Position numbers and translations under genes: made by a program. The notes under the pieces were generated by a model. It saw only the letters and a program-made list of their open reading frames with translations, was not told the origin of the DNA and ran no database searches. From the NCBI RefSeq assembly GCF_027460265.1, contig NZ_JAPZBC010000001.1, positions 4,940,001 to 5,004,000 on the forward strand: 64,000 nt of DNA. Direction: 5' to 3'. This stretch comes from Streptomyces sp. WMMC940. GTDB taxonomy: Bacteria; Actinomycetota; Actinomycetes; Streptomycetales; Streptomycetaceae. Shown here in pieces: positions 24,371-32,979 of the stretch (the first letter of the stretch is position 1; each line of letters starts with the position of its first letter).

Positions 24371-26364
24371 CCGCGGTGACGGCAGTCACTGGTGAGACCG
24401 AGGACCGCCGCTCGTCGGGCGGAGCCGGGAGCGGGTCCGGGAACGCGTCCGGAGCGCAGGACGAGCCAGGGGCCAGAGGTGATGCCGCGGCCGGGGCGGC
24501 CCCGGGGCGCCGTGGCCGCCCCGGCGAGGAGGCCCGTCCCGAGGATGAAGACCCGTCCGCCGGAGGCGGCGAGCGGGCGCGGGTCGACGGGGCCGAGGGC
24601 GCCACGGACCCCGCGTCGCGCGCCGAGGGGAAGCGCGAGGGCGGCCCGGAGGCCGGCGCTCCCGAGGAAGGCGACGGAGAGCGATGGGACGACGGCCTGA
24701 TCGCCCGCAGGGCCGTCGACCCGACCGATCCCGCAGGTGACCACGGCTCGCTCGTCGGCGGCGAAGGGCACGTCCCCATCGGCGGCCCGTACGCCGCCCC
24801 GCTGCGCGGCAGGCTGGACGCGCTCCGTGAACTCGTCGGGCTCTCCCGCACCCGCCTCGACGACGAGGCCCTGGCGGAGGCGGGCCGCGTGCTCGACGAG
24901 GCGGCGGCGCGGCAGCAGTTGTCGGCGCGGCACACCGTCGTCGCCATCGCGGGCGCCACCGGCAGCGGTAAGTCGACCCTCTTCAACGCCCTGGCCGGGG
25001 TGCCGATTTCGGAGACCGGGCTGCGTCGGCCGACGACGTCCGCACCGATCTCGCTCAGCTGGTCCGAAGGCGCCGCCGGGCTTCTCGACCGGCTCGCCAT
25101 CCCGCCCCGGCTGCGTCGCAGGCCGCTCGCGGGCGGAAGCGGCGACGAGGCGCTCCAGGGCCTCGTCCTGGTGGATCTTCCCGACCACGACTCGGCGATG
25201 ACGGTGCACCGGGAACAGGTGGACCGGGTCCTCAAGCTCGTCGACGCGGTCATCTGGGTCGTCGACCCGGAGAAGTACGCGGACGCGGCGCTCCACGAGC
25301 GCTATCTGCGGCCGCTCGCGGGGCACGCCGAGATCACCTTCGTCGTCCTCAACCAGATCGACCGGCTGCCGGGCGATGCCGCCGACCAAGTGCTGGACGA
25401 CCTGCGCAGACTGCTCGACGAGGACGGGATGGCGGTCGGTGAGCACGGCGAGCCGGGCGCCACCGTGCTCGCGCTGTCGGCTCTCACCGGTGAGGGCGTC
25501 GGTGAGCTGCGAGAACTGCTCGGCCGACTCGTCCAGGAGAAGTCCGCCGCGGCTCGCCGCGTCTCCGCCGACATCGACGCGGCGACCGGTCGGCTGCGGT
25601 CCATGTACGTCGCCGACGGGCGGCCGGGTCTCAGCGAGCGGGCCCGGGACGACTTCACCGCCCGGCTGGCGAACGCGGTCGGCGCCACCGCCGTCGGCGA
25701 GGAGGCCGAACGCCGGTGGCGCAGGAACGCCGGGAGGGCCTGCGGGACGCCGTGGCTCCGGCTGTGGCGTTGGTACGAACGCGTCCGCATGCCCGGCGGG
25801 GGGCTGCCCCAGCCCAAGCAGCCGGCGGAGGAGGAGCTCACGGCCCGTCAGCGCGTCGAGCAGGCGGTGCGGACGGTGGCCGACGACGCTGCCCACGGGC
25901 TGCCGGCCCCGTGGGCGCAGGCGGTGCGCGAGGCGGCGGTGCGCGGTGCGGAGGGGCTTCCGGAGGAGCTCGACGACCTGGCCGCCGAACTGGGCACGCC
26001 CAGCGGCCGTCTGCCGCGTCCGGCGTGGTGGCCTGCGGCGGTGTTCGTTCAGGTGTGCATGACGCTGCTGCAGGTCTTCGGCGGGCTGTGGCTGGTGGGC
26101 CAGATCATCGGGGTGCTGGAGCCGGGACTGCTCCCGCCGGTTCTGGTGATGCTCGCCGGGATCATCGGCGGGCCGCTGGTGGAGTGGGCGTGTGCGGCGG
26201 CCGCGAAGGGGCCCGCGAGACGGTACGGGCAGGACGCGGAACGGCGCTTGCGGGAGGCGGCGGCGGCGTGCGGCAGGGCGAAGGTGCTCGATCCGATCGC
26301 CGCGGAACTGCTCCGCTACCGGGAGGTGCGGGAGCAGTACGGGGTGGTGTCGTTCAGACGCTGA
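24367..26364 (+). CDS. dynB: dynamin-like GTPase DynB, membrane-anchored
   Basis: A 665-residue partner of DynA. The GTG at 24367 overlaps the dynA stop (GTGA); a second GTG at 24376 has slightly better distance to AAGGAG. The first 130 residues are acidic and Gly-rich, probably disordered. The GTPase domain carries [25 protein letters not shown] and NQID (for NKxD). Near the C-terminus two adjacent hydrophobic helices ([20 protein letters not shown] and [20 protein letters not shown]) form a hairpin that would insert in the membrane like the paddle of bacterial dynamins. The two GTPases likely form hetero-oligomers at the sporulation septum. Confidence 0.85.
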   Translation: MTAVTAVTGETEDRRSSGGAGSGSGNASGAQDEPGARGDAAAGAAPGRRGRPGEEARPEDEDPSAGGGERARVDGAEGATDPASRAEGKREGGPEAGAPEEGDGERWDDGLIARRAVDPTDPAGDHGSLVGGEGHVPIGGPYAAPLRGRLDALRELVGLSRTRLDDEALAEAGRVLDEAAARQQLSARHTVVAIAGATGSGKSTLFNALAGVPISETGLRRPTTSAPISLSWSEGAAGLLDRLAIPPRLRRRPLAGGSGDEALQGLVLVDLPDHDSAMTVHREQVDRVLKLVDAVIWVVDPEKYADAALHERYLRPLAGHAEITFVVLNQIDRLPGDAADQVLDDLRRLLDEDGMAVGEHGEPGATVLALSALTGEGVGELRELLGRLVQEKSAAARRVSADIDAATGRLRSMYVADGRPGLSERARDDFTARLANAVGATAVGEEAERRWRRNAGRACGTPWLRLWRWYERVRMPGGGLPQPKQPAEEELTARQRVEQAVRTVADDAAHGLPAPWAQAVREAAVRGAEGLPEELDDLAAELGTPSGRLPRPAWWPAAVFVQVCMTLLQVFGGLWLVGQIIGVLEPGLLPPVLVMLAGIIGGPLVEWACAAAAKGPARRYGQDAERRLREAAAACGRAKVLDPIAAELLRYREVREQYGVVSFRR

Positions 26365-26686
26365 GCGGGTCTTGGGCCGTCGCGTGCGGAGGTCGGCTGC
26401 CGCACGGCGGCGGGCGCCGCTTCCGCGACGGGGCGACGTACCGGTGGCGGTCCGCGCAGGGCCGGCGGAGACGGTTCCGGAGCGACCGGGACACGGCCGG
26501 GGCAGCCGGGGAGCGGCCGTCGGACGGCCGTTCAGGAGCACCCCGTCACCCGGGAGGGCGGCGGGGTTCTCCACAGTCGGGTCCGTGTCCACAGGCGCCA
26601 GCGGGAATGCGCCCGGCGGCGCAGCATGGATCCGTCGGCGCAGCGGCGCGGACTCCGGAAGCGGACAACGAGGCAGGGGGATCGTC
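26365..26686. promoter_or_regulatory. gap before ssb with two DnaA-box-like 9-mers
   Basis: A 322-base gap between dynB and ssb. TTCTCCACA at 26567-26575 and GTGTCCACA at 26585-26593 each match the Streptomyces DnaA box TTGTCCACA at 8 of 9 positions, in the same orientation, 18 bases start to start, about 95 bases before the ssb ATG. They may link ssb expression to DnaA. One further single copy elsewhere in the window (57771) shows such 9-mers also occur by chance. No gene is seen in the gap. Confidence 0.35.
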
Positions 26687-27466
26687 ATGAGTGACGTGAT
26701 GGTGACGCTGGTGGGGAATGTCGCGACGGCCGTGGACTACCGGGAGTCGGCAGCCGGGGGCAGGGCTCGCTTCCGGTTCGCCGTACCCTCGCGGCGGTGG
26801 GACCGTCAGCGGGACGGCTGGACCGACGGACCCACGAGCTTCTACACGGTGTGGGCCTGGCGTGCGCTGGGTGCCAATCTCGCGGCGTCGGTCGCGGTGG
26901 GCGAACCGCTCGTCGTGCACGGGCGTCTGAGGGTGCGCGAGGAGGAGTGGGAGGGCAAGCTCAGGACGTCGGTCGACGTCGACGCCGTGGCGGCCGGGCA
27001 CGACCTGACGCGAGGGACGTCGGCATTCCGCCGTGTGACGAGTACGGACGCACAGCTGACGGATCGTCGTGCAGTAGCGTCGGGCGGCACGGCTCCGCCT
27101 CCCGTCATGCCGTCAGGAGCACCACTGCGTCCGACGCCATGGGCGCCACCGGCGAACCCGACCGTGCCCGGGCCCTCGGAGGTCCCGGTCGTGGGCGCTC
27201 AGCACGCGTCGGCCGTCCCGTCGATGCCACCGGCAGCGGGCGGGGCGACCGAGGCGGACCCGTTCAGCTCGGGCATGTCCGGCTCGGTGGGCCGGACTCG
27301 CGCCCCGTCCCTTGCTGCTTCGGCGACGGCGACGGTGACCGGGGGCATGCGGAGTGCCGAGGCGGCCGGGGGCCATACCGCATCTGCTCGTTCCGGCCCG
27401 GCATGTGCTCCGGGAACCGGAACCACGCCCGGAGCCCGCGGCTCGACTGCGGCCGATGTCCCCTGA
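26687..27466 (+). CDS. ssbB: single-stranded DNA-binding protein, SsbB-like, with long C-terminal tail
   Basis: A 259-residue protein whose first 110 residues are an OB fold of the SSB type (VTLVGNVATAVDYRE, ARFRFAVPSRRWDRQ, SFYTVWAWRALGANLAASV, GEPLVVHGRLRVREEEWEGK, VDVDAVAAGHDLTRGTSAFRR). The wording matches SsbB, the second SSB of Streptomyces linked to chromosome segregation in sporulation, rather than replicative SsbA: there is no acidic DDDIPF-type tip and the protein ends in ADVP. SsbB as I remember it is about 156 residues, so the remaining Ala/Pro/Gly/Ser tail here is long and species-specific. ATG at 26687 follows AGGCAGGGGG. Position after dynA-dynB fits a developmental role. Confidence 0.82.
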   Translation: MSDVMVTLVGNVATAVDYRESAAGGRARFRFAVPSRRWDRQRDGWTDGPTSFYTVWAWRALGANLAASVAVGEPLVVHGRLRVREEEWEGKLRTSVDVDAVAAGHDLTRGTSAFRRVTSTDAQLTDRRAVASGGTAPPPVMPSGAPLRPTPWAPPANPTVPGPSEVPVVGAQHASAVPSMPPAAGGATEADPFSSGMSGSVGRTRAPSLAASATATVTGGMRSAEAAGGHTASARSGPACAPGTGTTPGARGSTAADVP

Positions 27467-27526
27467 CCGCCCCGAGCGGGCATTGCGGAGATTTGTCGAC
27501 AGCCGAACGGGGGATGCGCCGACGGC

Positions 27527-27555
27527 GATAACGATTCCGATTCGGAATGGTTATC
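27527..27555. promoter_or_regulatory. 29-bp near-perfect palindrome upstream of thioester surface protein
   Basis: Arms GATAACGATTCCGA and TCGGAATGGTTATC around a single central T match at 13 of 14 positions. The element is about 55% A/T, striking here, and lies 134 bases before the next gene start and 60 bases after the ssb stop. Arm length and tight centre suit a dimeric repressor (Fur/Zur-like outer GATAA-TTATC, or TetR). A role as ssb terminator is less likely because the stem is AT-rich. Confidence 0.55.
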
Positions 27556-27688
27556 TGACGGTATGACGGGGGACCGAGTCGCACCACGTCCTTAGGATTC
27601 CTCAGTACTCACGGGGCACTTGAGTCTGCCGGCGAGGCAATCCCCCCACGCACCCCACGCGAAAGGGCCTCGCCCGAAGGGGAATTCT

Positions 27689-29089
27689 GTGTTTACTGCG
27701 CTCTCTGTACGCGGGCGGGGCGCCGCCCGGCTCGCCGTGACGGCCCTGGTGTCGGGCCTGTTCGCGGCCGGCGCCCTGGCCTTCGCCGGACCGGCCGCGG
27801 CCGAGGACATCCCCCAGCACCAGGGTGGGGTGTCCGCGACGCTGGACGGCCTGACCACCTTCGACCGAGCCGTCCTGCACGACGGCGGACAGCGCCACGA
27901 ACTCTCTGCCGGACTGTTCGAGATGACCGTCGACGGTGGGGGCAGACTCAAGACCTACTGCATCGACATACACAACCCGACGCAGGAGCAGGCGAAGTAC
28001 CTGGAGACCCCCTGGGACCAGACCTCGCTCGGCGCCAACAGTGGTGCCGGGAGGATCCGGTGGATCCTGCAGCACTCCTATCCGCAGGTCGACGACCTCA
28101 TGGCACTGGCCGAACGGGCGGGCACGGGACCGCTCACCGAGCGGACCGCGGCAGCCGGAACACAGGTGGCGATCTGGCGGTACTCGGACGGCGCCGAGGT
28201 CGAGGCGCTCGACCCCGCGGCGGAACAACTCGCCGACTGGCTGGAGAAGAAGGCCAAGAACGTCGAGGAGCCCCGTGCCTCGCTGAGCCTGGAGCCGAAC
28301 GCGGTCTCGGGGAAGGCCGGCGGCCGGCTCGGGCCCATCACGGTCCGCACCGACGCCGACCGGGTGACCGTGACACCGCCCGCGGACTCCGCGGCCAGCG
28401 GCGTCATCGTGACGGATGAGGCCGGCAAACCCGTCACCACCGCGGTCGACGGCAGCAGGCTGTACGTCGACGTGCCGGCCGGTGCCACCGACGGCACGGC
28501 CGCTCTGAGCCTGCAGGCCACCACCAATGTGCCGGTGGGGCGGGCGTTCTCCGCGGTGACCAAGAGCCAGACGCAGATCCTGGCCGGCTCCAGCCGTTCC
28601 ACCGTCTCCGCGAGGGCCACCGCCACCTGGGCCACGAAGGGACCGATACCCGCGCTCACCGCGAAGAAGAACTGCGCCGGGGGCGGAATCGACATCACCG
28701 CCACCAACAGGGGCGACGAGAAGTTCACCTTCGAGCTGCTGGGGCTCCAGCACGCGATAGCACCCGGTGAGTCCCGCACCGTGACCGTCCCCGTGCCCGA
28801 GGACCAGGCCTACGACTTCACGATCACGGGGCCGGGCGGCTTCTCGAGGAACTTCAAGGGCGTGCTGGACTGCAGGACCACCGGCAGCGCCGGTCCCGTC
28901 ACGGACGAGCCGGAGCCTCGACCCAGCGCGGCCTCGGCAGGCGGCACGGCCGTCGACGAGAACCTGGCGGCGACCGGCGCCTCCGGCGCCACCCCGATCA
29001 TCGCGGGCGTGGCCATCGGGCTCGTGGTCATCGGCGGCGCCGCGGTCCTCTTCGTACGCAGGAAGAAGGCCCCCTCCGCGGAGGATTGA
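27689..29089 (+). CDS. thioester-domain (TQXA-type) surface protein with LAxTG sortase signal
   Basis: A 466-residue cell-wall-anchored protein. GTG at 27689 follows GAAGGGG. Signal peptide to about residue 38 (GPAAA|ED). The thioester domain shows Cys91 in TYCIDIHN and Gln159 in AGTQVAIWRYSDG, the pair that forms an internal Cys-Gln bond used by Gram-positive adhesins to bind covalently to amines. A Pro/Thr-poor beta-rich stalk of about 220 residues follows, with a Cys pair (KKNCAGG, LDCRT). The end is a sorting signal: LAATG at 426-430, membrane helix PIIAGVAIGLVVIGGAAVLFV and RRKK tail, fitting class E sortases of Streptomyces. No sortase gene is nearby. The target it would capture is unknown. 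Confidence 0.9.
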   Translation: MFTALSVRGRGAARLAVTALVSGLFAAGALAFAGPAAAEDIPQHQGGVSATLDGLTTFDRAVLHDGGQRHELSAGLFEMTVDGGGRLKTYCIDIHNPTQEQAKYLETPWDQTSLGANSGAGRIRWILQHSYPQVDDLMALAERAGTGPLTERTAAAGTQVAIWRYSDGAEVEALDPAAEQLADWLEKKAKNVEEPRASLSLEPNAVSGKAGGRLGPITVRTDADRVTVTPPADSAASGVIVTDEAGKPVTTAVDGSRLYVDVPAGATDGTAALSLQATTNVPVGRAFSAVTKSQTQILAGSSRSTVSARATATWATKGPIPALTAKKNCAGGGIDITATNRGDEKFTFELLGLQHAIAPGESRTVTVPVPEDQAYDFTITGPGGFSRNFKGVLDCRTTGSAGPVTDEPEPRPSAASAGGTAVDENLAATGASGATPIIAGVAIGLVVIGGAAVLFVRRKKAPSAED

Positions 29090-29686
29090 GCGTCCGACGG
29101 CACGCGTCCGGCGGAAGGTCCTGACGGCACCGACGGTTCGGGCGCCCCGGTTCCGGGGCGGTGCCCCTCCGTGACGAGGGCGGGGCACTCCCCGCCGGTG
29201 GTCTGCGAGGACTCGCGGCCGTCATGCACGCGGCACCGTCCGGCCCGGGGGCCGCACCGGGGAGCGAGCAGCTCGCCGCCGAAGGACAGCGACCCTCGGG
29301 GGCGCTCTGGCGTCACCCGCTGAGATCAACAGCACCGGACACCGGCGACCGCACCCGTCCCGGCGCGGATCCAATCCGGGCCCCGCACTCCACGCGTGCA
29401 CCGGCGTGGCTGGTGGATGCGATCCGGGTCACCGTGCAGCCGCCGGGCGGATGAGGCAAGTCGCCGAGACCGCAGTGGCCGGGTACTCGCCCTTGCTCAG
29501 GGCCGGCTGAGGCCGGTCAGGGCGCTGGTTGGGGGCCGATGGCGACGATCGGTGATGGACCGACCACGCGGGTCATGGGCGAAGGGGCAGGTCAGAGGCG
29601 CTTGGTCGGACGGGTTTCGTTCCCGGGGTGGCGGTCAGGCAAGATGGGGTGTATCTGCCCACTCACTGATTGCCGGACGGTTTCTC
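29090..29686. other. intergenic region with two hairpins, no gene
   Basis: About 600 bases. CGCCCCGG-TT-CCGGGGCG at 29143-29160 is a perfect hairpin and GTGCCCC/GGGGCAC (29161-29167, 29182-29188) a second; together they probably end the surface-protein transcript. The rest contains no frame with coding character. AAGATGGGG near 29641 may include the -10 of the following ABC-F gene. Confidence 0.5.
29143..29188 (+). terminator. double hairpin terminator after thioester protein
   Basis: Two adjoining inverted repeats, one of 8-bp arms with a TT centre and one of 7-bp arms with a 14-base loop, start 54 bases after the stop codon of the thioester protein. Confidence 0.6.
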
Positions 29687-31351
29687 TTGGCTGAGTACAT
29701 CTACACCATGCGCAAGACGCGCAAGGCGCACGGCGACAAGGTGATCCTTGACGACGTCACGCTGAGCTTCCTGCCCGGTGCGAAGATCGGTGTGGTCGGC
29801 CCGAACGGCGCCGGTAAGTCGACCGTGCTGAAGATCATGGCCGGTCTTGAGCAGCCCTCCAACGGTGACGCCTTCCTCTCGCCCGGTTACAGCGTCGGCA
29901 TCCTTCTGCAGGAGCCCCCGCTCGACGAGAGCAAGACGGTCCTGGAGAACGTCCAGGACGGTGTCTCGGAGGTCAAGGGCAAGCTCGACCGGTTCAACGA
30001 GATCGCCGAGCTGATGGCCACCGACTACTCCGACGCGCTGATGGAGGAGATGGGCAAGCTCCAGGAGGACCTGGACCACGCCAACGCCTGGGACCTCGAC
30101 GCGCAGCTGGAGCAGGCCATGGACGCGCTGGGCTGCCCGCCCGGCGACTGGCCGGTCACCAACCTCTCCGGTGGCGAGAAGCGCCGCGTCGCACTCTGCA
30201 AGCTGCTGCTGGAGTCTCCCGACCTGCTGCTTCTCGACGAGCCCACCAACCACCTGGACGCCGAGTCCGTCCAGTGGCTGGAGCAGCACCTCGCCAAGTA
30301 CGCCGGCACCGTCGTCGCCATCACCCACGACCGGTACTTCCTGGACAACGTGGCTCAGTGGATCCTCGAGCTGGACCGCGGCCGTGCTCACCCGTACGAG
30401 GGCAACTACTCCACGTACCTGGAGAACAAGTCCGCACGTCTCAAGGTCGAGGGCCAGAAGGACGCCAAGCGCCAGAAGCGCCTCAAGGAAGAGCTGGAGT
30501 GGGTCCGCTCCAACGCCAAGGGCCGCCAGGCCAAGTCCAAGGCGCGACTCGCCCGCTACGAGGAGATGGCCGCCGAGGCGGAGAAGACCCGGAAGCTCGA
30601 CTTCGAGGAGATCCAGATCCCGCCGGGCCCGCGACTGGGCAACGTCGTCGTCGAGGTCGAGAACCTCAACAAGGCCTTCGGCGAGAAGGTCCTCATCGAC
30701 GACCTGAGCTTCACCCTGCCGCGCAACGGCATCGTCGGTGTCATCGGCCCGAACGGCGCCGGCAAGACCACGCTGTTCAAGATGCTCCAGGGCCTGGAGA
30801 AGCCGGACTCCGGCCAGATCAAGGTCGGCGACACCGTCAAGATCAGCTATGTCGATCAGAGCCGCGAGAACATCGACCCCAAGAAGACGCTGTGGGCCGT
30901 CGTCTCGGACGAGCTGGACTACATCAACGTCGGCCAGGTCGAGATGCCCTCCCGCGCGTACGTCTCGGCGTTCGGCTTCAAGGGCCCGGACCAGCAGAAG
31001 CCGGCCGGCGTGCTGTCCGGCGGTGAGCGCAACCGCCTCAACCTGGCGCTCACCCTGAAGCAGGGCGGCAACCTGCTGCTCCTCGACGAGCCGACCAACG
31101 ACCTCGACGTCGAGACGCTCTCCTCGCTGGAGAACGCCCTGCTCGACTTCCCGGGCTGCGCCGTGGTCGTCTCCCACGACCGCTGGTTCCTCGACCGGGT
31201 CGCCACGCACATCCTGGCGTACGAGGGCGACTCGAAGTGGTTCTGGTTCGAGGGCAACTTCGAGTCCTACGAGAAGAACAAGATCGAGCGGCTCGGCCCG
31301 GACGCGGCTCGCCCGCACCGTGCCACCTACAAGAAGCTCACCCGGGGCTGA
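29687..31351 (+). CDS. ettA: energy-dependent translational throttle protein, ABC-F
   Basis: A 554-residue soluble ABC-F ATPase with two nucleotide-binding domains and no membrane part. Start is the rare TTG at 29687, giving MAEYIYTMRKTRKAHGDKVILDDV, the conserved EttA beginning; no ATG lies far enough upstream. Walker A boxes GPNGAGKST and GPNGAGKTT, signatures LSGGEKRRVAL and LSGGERNRLNL, Walker B LLLLDEPTNHLD and LLLLDEPTNDLD. Between them lies the charged arm and tRNA-interacting linker (KRQKRLKEELEWVRSNAKGRQAKSKARLARYEEM). EttA binds the ribosomal E site and gates elongation according to ATP/ADP ratio. Housekeeping gene; a thioesterase follows. Confidence 0.95.
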   Translation: MAEYIYTMRKTRKAHGDKVILDDVTLSFLPGAKIGVVGPNGAGKSTVLKIMAGLEQPSNGDAFLSPGYSVGILLQEPPLDESKTVLENVQDGVSEVKGKLDRFNEIAELMATDYSDALMEEMGKLQEDLDHANAWDLDAQLEQAMDALGCPPGDWPVTNLSGGEKRRVALCKLLLESPDLLLLDEPTNHLDAESVQWLEQHLAKYAGTVVAITHDRYFLDNVAQWILELDRGRAHPYEGNYSTYLENKSARLKVEGQKDAKRQKRLKEELEWVRSNAKGRQAKSKARLARYEEMAAEAEKTRKLDFEEIQIPPGPRLGNVVVEVENLNKAFGEKVLIDDLSFTLPRNGIVGVIGPNGAGKTTLFKMLQGLEKPDSGQIKVGDTVKISYVDQSRENIDPKKTLWAVVSDELDYINVGQVEMPSRAYVSAFGFKGPDQQKPAGVLSGGERNRLNLALTLKQGGNLLLLDEPTNDLDVETLSSLENALLDFPGCAVVVSHDRWFLDRVATHILAYEGDSKWFWFEGNFESYEKNKIERLGPDAARPHRATYKKLTRG

Positions 31352-31363
31352 GGCAGGCAGCAA

Positions 31364-31795
31364 GTGGCTCGGCACATCTACAGTTGTCCCCTGCGCTGGT
31401 CGGACATGGACGCCTTCGGGCACGTCAACAACGTGGTCTTCCTCCGCTACTTGGAGGAGGCCCGCATCGACTTCATGTTCCGGCTGGCACCGGGGAACGG
31501 CTCCCCGTCGTTCTCCGGCGGGTCCGTCGTGGCCCGTCATGAGATCGACTACGTACGCCCGCTCGTGCACCGCCACGAACCGGTGACCGTCGAGTCCTGG
31601 GTGACGAAGGTCGGCGCGGCGTCGCTCACGATCGCCTACGAGATCAAGGACCCGGACCAGGTGTACGTCCGGGCCTCGACCGTCGTCGTCCCGTACGACC
31701 TGGCGGCCGGGCGTCCGCGCCGTATCACCGCCGAGGAGAAGTCCTTCCTCCAGGAGTACCTGGACGAAGGCGTGAAGGACGCGCTCGCGGCATGA
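31364..31795 (+). CDS. acyl-CoA thioesterase, 4HBT hot-dog fold
   Basis: A 143-residue thioesterase. GTG at 31364, 12 bases after the ettA stop. The active-site segment WSDMDAFGHVNNVVFLRYLEEAR is the 4-hydroxybenzoyl-CoA/YbgC type signature with catalytic Asp near residue 16 and HVNN. Later IDYVRPL and VYVRASTVVVPYDLAAGRPR complete the hot-dog. It would hydrolyse short or medium acyl-CoA in the cytoplasm. Its last four bases overlap the start of the next gene. Confidence 0.9.
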   Translation: MARHIYSCPLRWSDMDAFGHVNNVVFLRYLEEARIDFMFRLAPGNGSPSFSGGSVVARHEIDYVRPLVHRHEPVTVESWVTKVGAASLTIAYEIKDPDQVYVRASTVVVPYDLAAGRPRRITAEEKSFLQEYLDEGVKDALAA

Positions 31796-32460
31796 CTGCA
31801 CCCGTGCAGACCCTTCGGCTGGCCGATGTCCGGGAGGCGGCGGACCTCGCCGCCTTCCTCGGGCGGCTGATCCACTACGACCGCGCCGCCGCCGTGCGGC
31901 TGCAGGCCGGCGGGGGAGCGCTCGCCGTTTTCGGCCGGCCGCCGTCGTTCGAGGTCCTGGCGATCCGGACGGCGCGGCTGGCGGAACCGGTCGAGCTGGA
32001 CACGACCGTGTCCGCGGGTGAACTGCTGGAGTCCGTCGAGGGCTCGGCGCTCGCCGTACCGCCCGCCGTCACGGGTCCGCCGTGGGCGGGGGTGCTGCCT
32101 CCCCGCGGAGGCTGGCGAGAGCTCCCGGGGCTGCCCGAAGTCGACCGGATGCGGGGCGCGGTGGCCGCCGCGGTCGCCGAATTCCGTTCACGGGACGAGG
32201 CGTTGCCCGTCGAGCGGCGCACCCGCGCCGAGCGCGACCGGATCGGCCGCGAGATCTGGTCCCGGACCCTCGACGAGACGGGCCTGCCACTGCGGGCCGT
32301 GCACGCCGCCCAGTCCCTGGGCTTTCTGCGCCCCACTCCGGACGGAGTCCCGGGCGCCGCGCTCCTGACCTCCGGCGGCTGGCTCCGGCTGCGCTCGCCG
32401 TTCGGCTCGGTCGCGGTACGCAGGGCGGGGCTCGGCGCGCTGAACGTCACTCCCGCCTGA
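31792..32460 (+). CDS. conserved hypothetical protein coupled to thioesterase
   Basis: A 222-residue soluble protein starting in the stop of the thioesterase (ATGA). I do not recognise a family. It is Ala/Leu/Arg-rich, with an N-terminal helical region (LRLADVREAADLAAFLGRLIHYDRAAAVRLQ), beta-like AVFGRPPSFEVLAIRTARL, a proline-rich middle (VPPAVTGPPWAGVLPPRGGWRELPG) and a charged helical segment ERRTRAERDRIGREIW. The end has alternating LTSGGWLRLRSPFGSVAVR. No signal peptide or membrane span. The ettA-thioesterase-hypothetical order looks like a genuine operon. Confidence 0.75.
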   Translation: MTAPVQTLRLADVREAADLAAFLGRLIHYDRAAAVRLQAGGGALAVFGRPPSFEVLAIRTARLAEPVELDTTVSAGELLESVEGSALAVPPAVTGPPWAGVLPPRGGWRELPGLPEVDRMRGAVAAAVAEFRSRDEALPVERRTRAERDRIGREIWSRTLDETGLPLRAVHAAQSLGFLRPTPDGVPGAALLTSGGWLRLRSPFGSVAVRRAGLGALNVTPA

Positions 32461-32979
32461 CCCGGAGAACCCCCGGACCGGTTCCGGGCCGTGCCCCGCC
32501 GGGTTCCGGGCAACGCCCCGAAGTGGCCGCGGCCCGCCCCGGCCCGGCCTGCGCCTGGCGCACGCGTCCGTGGCCCGTGGTCCCGTGTGCCCCGCCGGGT
32601 TCCGGGCCACCCCCGAACCGTCCGGCCACGTCCCGAACGTCCGGCCACCCCCAACCGTCCGGCCACCCCCAACCGTCCGGCCACCCCCAACCGTCCGGCC
32701 ACCCCCGAACCGTCCGGCCACGCCTTGCCCCGGCCCGGCCAGGACCCCGGCCCGGCCCGGATCTTGACCGGCCCGCGCCCGGCGCACGCGTCCGTGGCCC
32801 GACGTCTGCCAGCCTCCGGCAGCGGTCCGTCGTGCCTCCCGTATTCGTCAGCCGTCCCGCTTCGGACCCGGTCCCGCACCGCCCCCGTCCCGGCCGATCG
32901 ACCCACCCGGTCCCGCCCGGCTGTATGCCCGCTCCGTCGTCCCCGCACCGGGATCCGATCCGCTCCCGTCCGGCCCCGG
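32461..32979. other. non-coding convergent region with repeats
   Basis: About 520 bases between two convergent genes. It contains the 18-19 bp tandem repeat described separately and two 21-base identical copies of GGCGCACGCGTCCGTGGCCC(G) at 32557-32577 and 32781-32801 that flank it. No frame has real coding character; apparent ORFs are products of the repeat. Confidence 0.6.
32602..32722. repeat. minisatellite, six and a half 18-20 bp units
   Basis: Units begin CCGGCCAC and run CCGGCCACCCCCAACCGT. Three central copies (32641-32694) are identical 18-mers; flanking copies are 19-20 bp with GAACCGT in place of AACCGT, and one (32622-32640) has CCACGTCCCGAACGT. The last is a partial copy. The array lies between convergent stop codons and could also act as a barrier between the two transcripts. 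Confidence 0.9.

Noticed and set aside
26192-26686. Upstream extension of the SSB frame through the dynB end
   Set aside because: Arg-rich shadow translation; the OB fold begins right after the ATG at 26687, which has its own ribosome site.
27493-27501. TTGTCGACA after ssb as a third DnaA-like box
   Set aside because: The mismatch creates a simple TGTCGACA palindrome, and it stands alone; not enough to claim function.
29161-29454. A 97-codon frame between the thioester protein and ettA
   Set aside because: It begins inside a terminator-like hairpin, has no ribosome site and no recognisable features.
32602-32722. The 18-bp tandem array as a CRISPR
   Set aside because: Units are contiguous without unique spacers and no cas gene is present.
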